From NCBI GenBank assembly GCA_965199725.1, contig OZ241321.1, positions 558,001 through 622,000 of the forward strand: a DNA stretch of 64,000 bases, given 5' to 3'. The notes below the pieces were generated by a model, which saw only the letters and a list, made by a program, of their open reading frames with translations, was not told where the DNA came from and made no database searches. Shown in pieces: positions 55,085 through 64,000 of this stretch; within the stretch, counting starts at the first letter, position 1; the number at the start of each line of letters is the position of its first letter. The stretch comes from G965199725 sp965199725 (GTDB lineage Bacteria; Pseudomonadota; Gammaproteobacteria; Nitrosococcales; Methylophagaceae). The translations under genes and the position numbers were made by a program.

Positions 55085-56542
55085 TTAGTATGAGTTAATT
55101 TTATCAACAATGGCAGTGGTAGAACAGTTTTCTACCAAATCCATCACCTTGATCTTGCCACCGTAGCTTTTGACAATCTGCCAGCCAACTACGCCTTTTT
55201 CATCATAGTCACCGCCCTTAACTAAAATGTCAGGCCGAATATCCTGCAATAACGATTCTGGGGTATCGCCGGTAAAACAAGTTACCCAGTCAACTGATTC
55301 AAGCCCAGCTAACACAGCCAATCGCCTTTTGGCGCTGTTGACTGGGCGACCCTGTCCTTTTAGCCGGGTCACCGATTCATCACTGTTTATAGCAACCACC
55401 AAACGATCACCCTGTGCTCTGGCTTGTTGTAAATACTGAACATGGCCGGCATGTAAAATATCAAAACAGCCGTTGGTAAAGACAATTTTCTCTCCACGTT
55501 CTTTCGCTTGTTTAACGGCTAGCTTAAGCTGCTGGGCAGTGACCACGCCAGCGATACTGTGATCAGTGTTATGGGTGCCCTGATGACGATTATATTCTGC
55601 TTGTAGTTCTGGACTACTAACGGTTGCAGTGCCTAATTTGCTTACCACAATACTGGCTGCTACATTAGCCAATATCACTGCCTGATCTAAACTTTCGCCT
55701 GCTGCCAATGTTGCGGCCAATGTTGCAATAACTGTATCGCCCGCACCGGTTACATCAATAGTTTCTCTGGCAATCGCTGGCAAATGAAATGTGTTGTGCT
55801 GGTTGTTGCTAATCAACGACATACCGTGCTCGCTACGCGTGACTAATAATGCGTTAATATCAAGTTCTTCAAGCAATCGCTGCGCCTTTTCAATCAGATG
55901 GGTCTCTGATGTTACCTTGCCAGCAACCGATTCAAACTCGTTCATATTCGGGGTAATCAGCCAGGCACCGCGGTATTTGCTAAAATTTTGCCCTTTTGGA
56001 TCAACTAGTACTTTCGCCTGATACTGATTAGCCAAATTAATCCAGTATTGTGGGTAAGCCAAAGTGCCCTTGCCATAATCTGATAGCACGACCACACTGC
56101 TTTGCTTGATAAAAGAATTAGCTAAGGATTGTGTATGTAGCCATTCATCCCTTGCCAGCGGTTTTTCAAAATCCAAGCGTAATAATTGCTGATGTGCGCT
56201 AATGACCCGCTGTTTAATAATGGTGCTGATTGTCTTTGATCGATGAAAGGCACATTTAACCCCTGCTGCACTCAGTTTTTGCGTTAAGGTATCGGCCGCA
56301 CTATCCTGACCGGTAATACCAACAAGCTGGCTGGTTGCACCCAGCAATGCAATGTTCATTGCTACATTTGCGCCGCCGCCAGGTAGCGCTTCCAGATGCT
56401 CAACATTAACCACCGGCACTGGCGCTTCGGGAGAAATGCGCTCTACCTTACCATAATAGAAACTGTCTAACATCAGATCGCCGATAACCAGTACTCGCGC
56501 ATTATAAAAATCAGGATATGTGTGTTTCGTATTATTATGCAT
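55085..56542 (-). CDS. hldE: Bifunctional heptose-7-phosphate kinase / heptose-1-phosphate adenylyltransferase
   Basis: 485 aa. The N-terminal PfkB-type kinase (LEALPGGGANVAMNIALLGA, DVTGAGDTVIATLAA) covers about residues 1-330. The C-terminal nucleotidyltransferase has FTNGCFDILHAGHVQYLQQA. It makes ADP-heptose for the LPS inner core. Overlaps the end of waaC by 8 bp, and so is functionally paired. Confidence 0.96.
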   Translation of the reverse strand: MHNNTKHTYPDFYNARVLVIGDLMLDSFYYGKVERISPEAPVPVVNVEHLEALPGGGANVAMNIALLGATSQLVGITGQDSAADTLTQKLSAAGVKCAFHRSKTISTIIKQRVISAHQQLLRLDFEKPLARDEWLHTQSLANSFIKQSSVVVLSDYGKGTLAYPQYWINLANQYQAKVLVDPKGQNFSKYRGAWLITPNMNEFESVAGKVTSETHLIEKAQRLLEELDINALLVTRSEHGMSLISNNQHNTFHLPAIARETIDVTGAGDTVIATLAATLAAGESLDQAVILANVAASIVVSKLGTATVSSPELQAEYNRHQGTHNTDHSIAGVVTAQQLKLAVKQAKERGEKIVFTNGCFDILHAGHVQYLQQARAQGDRLVVAINSDESVTRLKGQGRPVNSAKRRLAVLAGLESVDWVTCFTGDTPESLLQDIRPDILVKGGDYDEKGVVGWQIVKSYGGKIKVMDLVENCSTTAIVDKINSY

Positions 56543-57554
56543 TTAAGTCACTCAATAGGATATCCAGTTTACGATAAACCTGCTTAACTGTAATACTGTG
56601 CATCCCTGTGTGCTCAGCTTTTTTATTAGCTGACGGTATCAATAAATCGCTGATGATATGATGTTGATTATCGCCTTGCGTACCTATACGCTCAGGATGA
56701 GTTACGCCATAAAGCGTTATTGCTGGCACCCCAGCTACAGCGGCCAGATGTGCCAGACCAGTATCACTGCACACTGCTGCCTTTGCCCCGACCATCAAAG
56801 CTGCCATATGATTTAAAGATAGTTTTGGCAAGGCAAAAGCATGTGAACTGACAGCAGCAATCTCTTTTGCACGGCTGTATTCCCTATCATTACCGCAAGG
56901 CAACAGCACCGAATAACCCTCGCCCACTATTTGCGTAACCAGTGCCTTCCATGATGATGGTGGCCACAATTTAGTTGTCCAACTCGCATTGTGCACACAC
57001 ATAATATACCGTTCAGGTAAGGTAAAGGATAATTGAGGTAATGGATAGCGCGTTAAATCTACACCATAGTCAAACGGACTGGCAGGTTTTTCATAGCATA
57101 ATGCACTGGCCATTAACTGGCGTAATTTTTCTACAGTATGCTGCTGGGAATTAACAGTATGGCGCCAAGTATATGCCCAATGGGCCGGATACTCACGACA
57201 ACTTTGTTTATCTAAACCATGTACATCGCCGTTACAAATCCAGGAAACAAGCGCACTTTTAAGATTGCTCTGCATATCAATGATCATGTCATAATCCTGC
57301 GTCTTAAGCGTCTGATAAAATTTTGTCAGCTTGCCATCGCGCCATGCTGTTAATGGCGATTTTCGCCACTGCCGGTGTGCAGTTTTTATCACGTTTTTTA
57401 CTCGAGGATGCCATAACGGTACTTCGGCAAAAGCCTCGTCAACCACCCAGTCAAACTCAACATCAGAGTTAACATTGACTGCATCAGTAATAGCGGGTAA
57501 CGCATGTATCAAATCACCCATTGATGTCAGCTTGATAATGAGCATCTTCATCAT
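56535..57554 (-). CDS. waaC: Lipopolysaccharide heptosyltransferase I
   Basis: 339-aa GT9 glycosyltransferase. It starts MLIIKLTSMGDLIHALPAIT and has the C-terminal ADP-heptose binding region (CSDTGLAHLAAVAGVPAITL). It adds the first heptose to Kdo2-lipid A. It uses the product of the adjacent hldE and the acceptor made by waaA elsewhere in this window. Confidence 0.94.
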   Translation of the reverse strand: MMKMLIIKLTSMGDLIHALPAITDAVNVNSDVEFDWVVDEAFAEVPLWHPRVKNVIKTAHRQWRKSPLTAWRDGKLTKFYQTLKTQDYDMIIDMQSNLKSALVSWICNGDVHGLDKQSCREYPAHWAYTWRHTVNSQQHTVEKLRQLMASALCYEKPASPFDYGVDLTRYPLPQLSFTLPERYIMCVHNASWTTKLWPPSSWKALVTQIVGEGYSVLLPCGNDREYSRAKEIAAVSSHAFALPKLSLNHMAALMVGAKAAVCSDTGLAHLAAVAGVPAITLYGVTHPERIGTQGDNQHHIISDLLIPSANKKAEHTGMHSITVKQVYRKLDILLSDLNA

Positions 57555-58489
57555 TGATGCGCTTCATACTGACGATGGTGCTGTAGTACCTTTAAAAATA
57601 CATCTGGGTCTTTTGGCTGGCCTGATTTTACTTGCCGTGAATAGAACTTAGCTTGCAGACGGGATAACCAAAAACGCAGTGCAGCAACGCGCAATACCAA
57701 ATTTAAATGATTCTGCTCAACTGCAAGTAGTGGCCGCTTTTGCTGATACGCGGTCATCAAAGCATGATAACGATCAACGTCAATTAAGCCTGTTTCGGCA
57801 ATACACCAATCATTAATGGCAACCGCTAAATCATACAGCAGATATTCATCACAGGCATAATAAAAATCAATCACTCCACTCAGTACATCGCCATCAAACA
57901 GGGCATTATCACGAAACAGATCAGAATGAGTGACACCTGATGGTAAGTCTAAATCAATATATTTTGCCTGAAAATGAAGTTCCTCACTTAAGATGCTAGC
58001 ATGGGCAGAATCTAACTGCGGCAATAAGCGCATCGCAACCTGCTGACGCCACTTGTCGCCCCTTTGTGTTATCCTTTTTAAGTCAAACTTGTGACTAACT
58101 ACATGCATGCGCCCTAGCACATCACCAATAGCCTGACATTGGGCAATACTAGCAACTGAGCTGACAATGCGGCCTGACAAACGCGTGACCAATGTCGCTG
58201 GCTTGCCACACAGGGTCTTCAGGTGCTCACCATGGCAGTCTTTTTGTGGGCATGCTGATGGGATATCGTGTTGATAAAAGAAGGCTATAACAGCAAAAAA
58301 ATAGGCTAATTCACTGGCATCATGCTGTTCAAACAGCGTCAACACAAATTGACCCTGGGTAGTGGTAACAAAGTAGTTGGTATTTTCTATACCTTGATCA
58401 GTCCCCTGATAAGCAACTAATTCGCCAACAGTATAATCACCTAGGAAAACAATCAATTCATCACGCGTGACCTCAGTATAAACTGACAT
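57551..58489 (-). CDS. thrB: Homoserine kinase (ThrB, aminoglycoside-phosphotransferase fold)
   Basis: 312 aa. An APH-type kinase with QGTDQGIENTNYFVTT at the N-terminus, the catalytic loop GVTHSDLFRDNALFD (about residues 203-217) and GVIDFYYACDEY. It phosphorylates homoserine in threonine synthesis. This fold is the pseudomonad/betaproteobacterial type, not the GHMP type of E. coli. Its stop overlaps the waaC ATG by 4 bp. Confidence 0.9.
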   Translation of the reverse strand: MSVYTEVTRDELIVFLGDYTVGELVAYQGTDQGIENTNYFVTTTQGQFVLTLFEQHDASELAYFFAVIAFFYQHDIPSACPQKDCHGEHLKTLCGKPATLVTRLSGRIVSSVASIAQCQAIGDVLGRMHVVSHKFDLKRITQRGDKWRQQVAMRLLPQLDSAHASILSEELHFQAKYIDLDLPSGVTHSDLFRDNALFDGDVLSGVIDFYYACDEYLLYDLAVAINDWCIAETGLIDVDRYHALMTAYQQKRPLLAVEQNHLNLVLRVAALRFWLSRLQAKFYSRQVKSGQPKDPDVFLKVLQHHRQYEAHQ

Positions 58490-58518
58490 TGATAATCACT
58501 ATGCAAAACAGGCTACAG

Positions 58519-58848
58519 TTACCACTCAAACAGTATCCAGGCAGGGATTTCAGGCGGCGCCAATTCATAACCTGTTGTTTCTAAATGATTATCACCATCA
58601 GTATCTACAAAATAATAAGGTAGGCCAACCCTAGGTATCACTTTAACCATATAAAGCTGGCCATTGGCCCGGTATTCCTCAACGATGCGATCCTCTATGC
58701 GCATAATGGTCACTTCAGGTTCAATACTCTCGCCATCGGCCAAAGGTTCAGGAATAGTCGGTGGCTTTGCTAATTCATTGTCAGCAAAGGCAACATTAGC
58801 CGACATCAGCAATAGACAAAAGCATACAACGTTGATTTTAGTAAACAT
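58519..58848 (-). CDS. DUF2782 family periplasmic protein
   Basis: 109 aa from ATG 58848, with AGGAG 7 nt upstream. A signal peptide (INVVCFCLLLMSANVAFA) leads a small domain with EPEVTIMRIEDRIVEEYRAN and LYMVKVIPRVGLPYYFVD. The family is DUF2782, which usually neighbours thrB and polA in Gammaproteobacteria. Function unknown. Confidence 0.88.
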   Translation of the reverse strand: MFTKINVVCFCLLLMSANVAFADNELAKPPTIPEPLADGESIEPEVTIMRIEDRIVEEYRANGQLYMVKVIPRVGLPYYFVDTDGDNHLETTGYELAPPEIPAWILFEW

Positions 58849-58947
58849 GCAGACGCTCCTAATAGTATGCATAAAGATAACATTTTCGCCATAATGATTA
58901 AAGCTAAAGACAACAATATCAGCAATGTTATGTTGGCGAATGTATTA

Positions 58948-59853
58948 TCATTTTTTTCTTGCGCGTGGGTGACTGGCATCATACACATTGGCTAAATGTT
59001 GAAAATCAACGTGGGTGTAAACTTGGGTAGTTGCTATATCAGCATGACCCAACAGCTCTTGCACAGCCCGCAAATCACCGCTGGATTCAAGCAAGTGTGA
59101 TGCAAAGGCGTGGCGCAAACGATGTGGATGCACGTTATCTGATATGTCCTGTTTTCTGCCCCAGCACTTAAGTCTCTTTTGGATTGATCGCACGCCTAAT
59201 CTTCGACCTTGCTGACTGATAAAAAGCGCTGTCTGGTCAAAAAACTTCAGTGCCTGCCTCTGGAGCAACCATCGTTTAAGGGCGTTAACAGCCTGTCTGC
59301 CAACAGGCACAATCCTAGCTTTATTACCTTTACCCATAACATGAACCAGGCGGCTGGCAAAATCAATATCACATAAATTGAGACTAGCTAACTCAGCTAA
59401 CCGCAGACCCGATGAATAAAATAACTCCATCATTGCCTGATCACGAATAGCAATGCTGTTAACCTCATTAGCAAAATCTAATAATCTATTCATTTGATCA
59501 GCATCTAGTGTTGCTGGCAATCTTTTGGCAGATTTAGGCGCTTTAATTGCCTGAGCAGGATTGTAGCTGACAAGGTTCTCACGCAAAAGGAATTGGTAAA
59601 ACCTGCGAACAGCTGACAATAGCCGTTGTATTGATCTGCCCGAGATACCCTGCTGGTGCAACTGGACAACAAACTGGCGGATATGACGAGGTTTTACAGC
59701 ATGCCATGTAGATAACGCCTGCTGGTGACAAAAGCATGTCAATTTTTCAAGATCACGCTGGTACGCAACTACAGTATGGGACGAAAATCGTTTCTCCTGT
59801 GTCAGGTAATTGAGGAAAAGATCAATTTGTTGTTGCTGGTGTGCCATACTCAT
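58948..59853 (-). CDS. xerC: Tyrosine recombinase XerC
   Basis: 301 aa. N-terminal SAM-like core-binding domain (FLNYLTQEKRFSSHTVVAYQ). Catalytic residues are Arg in SSGLRLAEL, Lys in GKGNKARIVP, His-X-X-Arg in HPHRLRHAFASHLL, His in LLGHADI, and Tyr in TQVYTHV. It resolves chromosome dimers with XerD at dif. It overlaps DUF484 by about 30 bp. ATGs at 59853 and 59847 are both possible. Confidence 0.96.
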   Translation of the reverse strand: MSMAHQQQQIDLFLNYLTQEKRFSSHTVVAYQRDLEKLTCFCHQQALSTWHAVKPRHIRQFVVQLHQQGISGRSIQRLLSAVRRFYQFLLRENLVSYNPAQAIKAPKSAKRLPATLDADQMNRLLDFANEVNSIAIRDQAMMELFYSSGLRLAELASLNLCDIDFASRLVHVMGKGNKARIVPVGRQAVNALKRWLLQRQALKFFDQTALFISQQGRRLGVRSIQKRLKCWGRKQDISDNVHPHRLRHAFASHLLESSGDLRAVQELLGHADIATTQVYTHVDFQHLANVYDASHPRARKK

Positions 59854-60541
59854 AGAAAGACTTCAATAATCGCCCAAACACCTCAACCAAAAACTGCAAA
59901 TAATCAGTCGCTATATTTGCATGAAAACGGTTAATATCAGAGCTGGCAATTGCCATTATACCAACACAAGGATCATGCCCTATTGGCAGGCAGACAAACG
60001 ATTTGATATTATCTGCCCGCTCATTGAATAAGGCTTTACTTTGCGCCTTGTCTGGCCTACCACACACAGGTTGATTGCCAGTCAATAAACTGCTAAACAT
60101 TGACATGCTATCACTGCTAGCATGTAACAGAACTATATTTTCTTTGATGGTCGGCAGAGGAGGCGGAGCTTCTTCCAAGTAAAACAACCTTAGCGCTACT
60201 TCGTCTGCAGAAAATTGCTGTTTAAGTTCGCTAACTACCCTAGATAACAGGTCATCGAGACTTTGGGTTTCTATTAATTGCAAACAAAGCCGGTGCATAC
60301 GTGTTTGCAATGCCGAATTCTGGCGAGCACTGTCAAGTAAGGATGTTAATCGCTGTTGTAGCTGTGCAGTTTTATCCTGCAAGCGATTTATTTGGCGCTG
60401 CACTAATGAAATAGTCCCTTCGGGTGAGGTCGCTATCTCCAATAAATCCAGCACCGCTGGATACTTAATAAAAAACTTAGGGTTCGCCTTGAGATAAGCA
60501 GCTACTTGTTCAGCAGTTACTGGCTGACTATTGTTGTCCAA
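59822..60541 (-). CDS. DUF484 family protein
   Basis: 239 aa. Starts with TAEQVAAYLKANPKFFIKYP, the family signature, followed by a coiled coil (QRQINRLQDKTAQLQQRL) and a GAF-like domain (SADEVALRLFYLEE). It always travels with dapF and xerC in Gammaproteobacteria, but its role is unknown. Overlaps dapF by 25 bp. Confidence 0.92.
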   Translation of the reverse strand: MDNNSQPVTAEQVAAYLKANPKFFIKYPAVLDLLEIATSPEGTISLVQRQINRLQDKTAQLQQRLTSLLDSARQNSALQTRMHRLCLQLIETQSLDDLLSRVVSELKQQFSADEVALRLFYLEEAPPPLPTIKENIVLLHASSDSMSMFSSLLTGNQPVCGRPDKAQSKALFNERADNIKSFVCLPIGHDPCVGIMAIASSDINRFHANIATDYLQFLVEVFGRLLKSFYEYGTPATTN

Positions 60542-61368
60542 GTAATTTCTCCATCAAATACATGGGTAGCTGGGCCCTGCATACAAACTGGCGATGCAGC
60601 ATCTGGCCATGATACCAACAATCTACCGCCTGGCAAATCAACATCAACTGATCGTGATAATAAGCCACGCTGCATACCGCTTACTGCGGCAGCACACGCC
60701 GCGCTCCCACAAGCCTCAGTTTCACCAGCCCCACGTTCATAAACACGTAAACGAATATGAGATCGGCTGACAACGTCCATAAAACTGACATTAACGCGCT
60801 CAGGAAACTGGGGATGGCTTTGCAGCATACTACCCAGGAATGCAACATCAACCTGATTAATATCATCAACAATAGTGACTGCATGTGGGTTGCCCATAGA
60901 CACGACGCCAACAGTCATTTTTTTACCATCCGTAGTCGCTATATCATAACTATCAGCTTCAATATCAGTGATAAAAGGGATAGCGTGAGCTTCGAGCCGC
61001 GGTAAGCCCATATCTACTTTTACCTCACCATTAGCCTGTATACTTAAGGTCATCATAGCTGATGTTGTCGAAACAGTGATAACATCTTTGTTTGTTAGCC
61101 GTCTGTCGCGTACAAAACGGGCAAAACATCGAGCGCCATTACCACATTGCTGGACTTCAATACCGTCCGCATTAAAAATACGATAACGAAAGTCAATACC
61201 TGCCTGACTTGATTGCTGAACTAATAATAATTGATCGCAGCCGATCCCTCGCCGCCTGTCAGCAAGAAAGATAATCTGCTCAGCAGTCAATGCAATCTGT
61301 TGATTAATGGCATCAACAATGATAAAATCATTGCCTAATCCATGCATTTTGCTGAACTTCAACATCAT
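60517..61368 (-). CDS. dapF: Diaminopimelate epimerase
   Basis: 283 aa. Interconverts LL- and meso-diaminopimelate. The two catalytic Cys are in QQCGNGARCFARF and EACGSAACAAAV. KMHGLGNDFIIVDA is the start. Overlaps lysA by 4 bp. Confidence 0.97.
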   Translation of the reverse strand: MMLKFSKMHGLGNDFIIVDAINQQIALTAEQIIFLADRRRGIGCDQLLLVQQSSQAGIDFRYRIFNADGIEVQQCGNGARCFARFVRDRRLTNKDVITVSTTSAMMTLSIQANGEVKVDMGLPRLEAHAIPFITDIEADSYDIATTDGKKMTVGVVSMGNPHAVTIVDDINQVDVAFLGSMLQSHPQFPERVNVSFMDVVSRSHIRLRVYERGAGETEACGSAACAAAVSGMQRGLLSRSVDVDLPGGRLLVSWPDAASPVCMQGPATHVFDGEITWTTIVSQ

Positions 61369-62615
61369 GGTGCTAGTATCTTCTCATTAGCATATAAGGA
61401 TTCAATATTTTCTCTTGATCTTACAAGGCTCACGCTATCATGATCTACCATCACTTCAGCAACCCGTGGTCGTGAATTGTAATTGGAGCTCATAGTAAAA
61501 CCGTAGGCACCAGTAGTATGTACTGCTAATAAATCACCTTGTCTTATTGCCAACCGCCGATCTTTACCTAAAAAATCAGCGGTTTCACACACTGGTCCGA
61601 CGACATCATAGTGGCTGGAGGCAATTGTCCCATCCTTAACAACTGGCCGAATAGCATGCCAAGACTGGTAGAGCGCCGGGCGTAATAAATCATTCATCGC
61701 TGCATCAACAATAGCGAAACGCCGATCCTGGGTCACCTTAATATACTCAACCCTGGTAACGAGCAGGCCTGCATTGCCGCTAATTGCTCTACCTGGCTCT
61801 ACTAACAGAGTCAACTCCCGATCAAGCAGTAACGGTGTCAACGCTGACGCATATTCCCCAGGGCTGGGTGGCTGCTCATCATGATAAGTAATACCCAATC
61901 CGCCGCCAATATTAAGATGGGATAACTGAATGCCTAATTCTGCCAAGCGATCAACTAACGCTAATATACGCGTCAACGCATCAACAAAAGGCGCCATTAT
62001 CGTCAACTGGGAACCAATATGACAATCAATGCCTACTATTTGCACATGAGACATTTGCTGGGCATACAGATACGCCCATTCTGCCTGCTCAATCGCAATG
62101 CCAAATTTATTTTCCTTCAAACCTGTTGAAATGTAAGGATGTGTTTGAGGATCAATATCAGGGTTAACCCGAATAGAGACAGGTGCATACACGCCCAAGT
62201 TGTCAGCAATATCGTTGATTCGCTCTAATTCTGCTGTTGACTCAACATTAAAACAACCAATGCCTTTATCCAAAGCATACTTAATATCAGCAGCCGTTTT
62301 GCCGACACCAGAAAAAATTGTCCGGCTGGGTTTGCCGCCAGCAGCAATAACCCGTGCCAACTCACCAGCCGACACAATATCAAAACCTGCACCTAATCGG
62401 GCAAGCACATTCAAAACGGCTAAATTAGAATTGGCCTTTACCGCATAACATATTTGGTGACTGAGTGTCGCTAACGCATCATCAAACGCATACCAATGAC
62501 GTTCCAGTATCGCGCGCGAATAGACATAACAGGGTGTACCAAATTGATGGGCTATCGCTGATAGCGCAACATCCTCGGCAAATAATTCCCCCGATTGATA
62601 ATGAAAATAATCCAT
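61365..62615 (-). CDS. lysA: Diaminopimelate decarboxylase
   Basis: 416-aa PLP enzyme making lysine from meso-diaminopimelate. The PLP lysine is in CYAVKANSN. Other motifs are CHIGSQLT, LNIGGGLGITY, VEPGRAISGNAG and VGPVCETADFLGKDR. ATG at 62615 directly abuts the TAA of lptM. This lptM-lysA-dapF-DUF484-xerC order is the standard gammaproteobacterial cluster. Confidence 0.97.
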   Translation of the reverse strand: MDYFHYQSGELFAEDVALSAIAHQFGTPCYVYSRAILERHWYAFDDALATLSHQICYAVKANSNLAVLNVLARLGAGFDIVSAGELARVIAAGGKPSRTIFSGVGKTAADIKYALDKGIGCFNVESTAELERINDIADNLGVYAPVSIRVNPDIDPQTHPYISTGLKENKFGIAIEQAEWAYLYAQQMSHVQIVGIDCHIGSQLTIMAPFVDALTRILALVDRLAELGIQLSHLNIGGGLGITYHDEQPPSPGEYASALTPLLLDRELTLLVEPGRAISGNAGLLVTRVEYIKVTQDRRFAIVDAAMNDLLRPALYQSWHAIRPVVKDGTIASSHYDVVGPVCETADFLGKDRRLAIRQGDLLAVHTTGAYGFTMSSNYNSRPRVAEVMVDHDSVSLVRSRENIESLYANEKILAP

Positions 62616-62750
62616 TTAGCTTAACTTGATAGGCTGACTGATAACTGACCCTCCATAGAGATACAAATCGCCTTTCTGACCACAGGCCGCCAGTGTTGAC
62701 AGCAAGCAAACTATAATTGTTAAATATACCCAGCCCACTATTTTTTGCAT
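62616..62750 (-). CDS. lptM: LPS translocon maturation lipoprotein LptM (YifL)
   Basis: 44 aa. Signal peptide MQKIVGWVYLTIIVCLLSTL and lipobox LAAC lead CGQKGDLYLYGG, the LptM signature. It helps LptD mature in the outer membrane. I pick ATG 62750 because GGGAA lies 5 nt upstream; another ATG is 3 bp further up. Position just before lysA is diagnostic. Confidence 0.9.
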   Translation of the reverse strand: MQKIVGWVYLTIIVCLLSTLAACGQKGDLYLYGGSVISQPIKLS

Positions 62751-62874
62751 CATAATTCCCCATTAAATCTAAACAGTATACAAGTTAACAATAATCGGAT
62801 AATTAGAGTTAGGCTTGTCTTACATCCTCAATAGTATAAACTATCAGTAGATAATAATTTTATTAGGATAGACA

Positions 62875-64000
62875 ATGGTTAAATTGGCTGACAAAAAACT
62901 ACACAGTCTTGCGCAGCATTTAGTAAAAAATGGATTGTTATCTGAAAAGGATGCTACTGAAATACAAGAAAAGGCGACAGCCGACAATGTCACCTTTGCG
63001 ACTGCCGCCTCCAACCTTTTGGGCAATAAAGCGCTAACCGATAGGGCTATTGCTGTTGTTATTTCTCAGAATCTTAGCGTCCCCTTATTTGACATTAACG
63101 CCATAAGCATGGATGCGATTGACATGAGATACTTCAAAGAGAAGCTCATCCGCAACTACAATGTATTGCCGCTATATAGGCGCGGCAATAGTCTGTATAT
63201 TGCCATATCTAGTCTAACCGACTTAAAGGTCATGGAAGAGTTTCAGTTCAGTACAGACCTATACACACACCCTGTTGTGGTTGAAAGAGAGAAACTGCTT
63301 TCTATCATTGGAAAGCTACTACACGATGTCGAATTAGTTGAAACTGACGATGATTTGTCGTCTCTTGAGGTAATCGCTGATGAAATACCAACAGAAGATA
63401 ATGCATCTGATGTTGTTGAAGATGCCCCTGTTGTTCGTTTTGTCAACAACATCTTAAGTAATTGTATCAAATCAGGGGCATCTGATGTCCATTTTGAGCC
63501 TTACGAAAAGGTATATCGAGTCAGATCTCGTATTGATGGGGTTTTAGAAGAAATAAGAACGGCACCAATAGAATTGGCAGGACGTATCTCTGCCCGCTTA
63601 AAAGTAATGTCTCATCTCAACATTGCCAATCGCCGCACGCCACAAGATGGGCGTATGCGTGTCAAATTATCAGCAACTAAGACCGTTGATTTTCGGGTCA
63701 ACACCTGTCCAACACTTTTCGGTGAAAAAATTGTTTTACGTATCCTCGATCCTGCAAATGCCCAGATTGGGGTTGACGCACTCGGTTATGATCCGGATCA
63801 GAAGGAACTTTTTCTAAATGCCATACAACAACCCTATGGCATGGTTCTGGTGGTAGGTCCAACCGGAAGCGGTAAAACAGTATCGCTTTATACTGCACTC
63901 AATATTCTCAATAATATTGACCGAAATATTTCTACCGCTGAAGACCCAGTGGAAATTAGCCTATCTGGTATAAACCAAGTTCAGATAAGGCCTGATGCTG
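62875..64000 (+). CDS. pilB: Type IV pilus assembly ATPase PilB (partial at the window end)
   Basis: The first 375 codons of a protein normally about 570 aa. An N-terminal T2SSE_N-type domain (KLHSLAQHLVKNGLLSEKDA) leads the ATPase core. That has GASDVHFEPYEKVYRVRSRI (with the Asp box), VDFRVNTCPTLFGEKIVLRI, and Walker A VVGPTGSGKTVSLYTALN near residue 329. The His box and zinc motif lie beyond the window. It powers pilus extension and probably begins a pilB-pilC-pilD set. Confidence 0.94.
   Translation, partial: MVKLADKKLHSLAQHLVKNGLLSEKDATEIQEKATADNVTFATAASNLLGNKALTDRAIAVVISQNLSVPLFDINAISMDAIDMRYFKEKLIRNYNVLPLYRRGNSLYIAISSLTDLKVMEEFQFSTDLYTHPVVVEREKLLSIIGKLLHDVELVETDDDLSSLEVIADEIPTEDNASDVVEDAPVVRFVNNILSNCIKSGASDVHFEPYEKVYRVRSRIDGVLEEIRTAPIELAGRISARLKVMSHLNIANRRTPQDGRMRVKLSATKTVDFRVNTCPTLFGEKIVLRILDPANAQIGVDALGYDPDQKELFLNAIQQPYGMVLVVGPTGSGKTVSLYTALNILNNIDRNISTAEDPVEISLSGINQVQIRPDA

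Overview
The window looks like a chromosomal segment of a gammaproteobacterium with a fairly AT-rich genome (about 40 percent GC by eye). The core blocks ftsY-ftsE-ftsX-rpoH, rsmD-coaD-ferredoxin, lptM-lysA-dapF-DUF484-xerC and rplM-rpsI have gammaproteobacterial order and sequence. A four-gene operon at 34.5-37.7 kb (AfpA-like flavoprotein, DUF6513 pterin-binding-like protein, DUF447 protein, MfnB) belongs to tetrahydromethanopterin/methanofuran cofactor biosynthesis. This points to a C1-utilising organism, most likely a methylotroph or methanotroph of the Methylococcales type. That placement is inferred from gene content only.

Layout. 0-2 kb: a small possibly iron-regulated gene, the ribosome-assembly GTPase ylqF and a CvfB-type S1 protein. 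2.3-10.5 kb: an accessory island full of decay. It holds a broken DUF3644 gene, a collapsed Mu-like prophage (transposase fragment head-to-head with a repressor frameshifted at its catalytic serine), a sterol-desaturase-like pseudogene, a sulfotransferase-like pseudogene, a small exported protein with a SAM methyltransferase, and two convergent restriction-modification systems whose methyltransferases are intact while both nucleases are frameshifted. 10.7-20 kb: serA, dld, uppP, rplM-rpsI, lpxL, waaA-tadA and mltF. 20-24.6 kb: dsbA, a System II cytochrome c maturation pair and cytochrome c4. 24.7-32 kb: engB, tRNA-Arg(CCG), SPFH/NfeD, slyX, tmcA and clpB behind a sigma32-type promoter. 32-40 kb: an RTX pseudogene, type II NADH dehydrogenase, the C1 cofactor operon and metE. 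40.3-47.2 kb: a minor-pilin operon (FimT/U-like pilin, pilV, pilW, pilX, pilY1) with two identical sigma54 promoter elements. 47.4-54 kb: ferredoxin, coaD, rsmD and an M16 peptidase pair facing ftsYEX and rpoH. 55-62.8 kb: hldE-waaC, a ThrB-type kinase, DUF2782, xerC-DUF484-dapF-lysA-lptM. The window ends inside pilB.

The genes fit an envelope- and respiration-rich lifestyle. Lipid A/Kdo/heptose synthesis (lpxL, waaA, hldE, waaC) comes with the LptM lipoprotein and undecaprenyl recycling. Periplasmic thiol oxidation and haem ligation serve c-type cytochromes. Type IV pili (pilB plus minor pilins and PilY1) provide surface motility or adhesion. Heat-shock control is visible at both ends: rpoH itself and a sigma32-like promoter at clpB. 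Nearly all recognisable frameshifts fall in the 2.3-9.7 kb island and the RTX remnant, while about fifty core genes are intact. That favours genuine decay over sequencing error.
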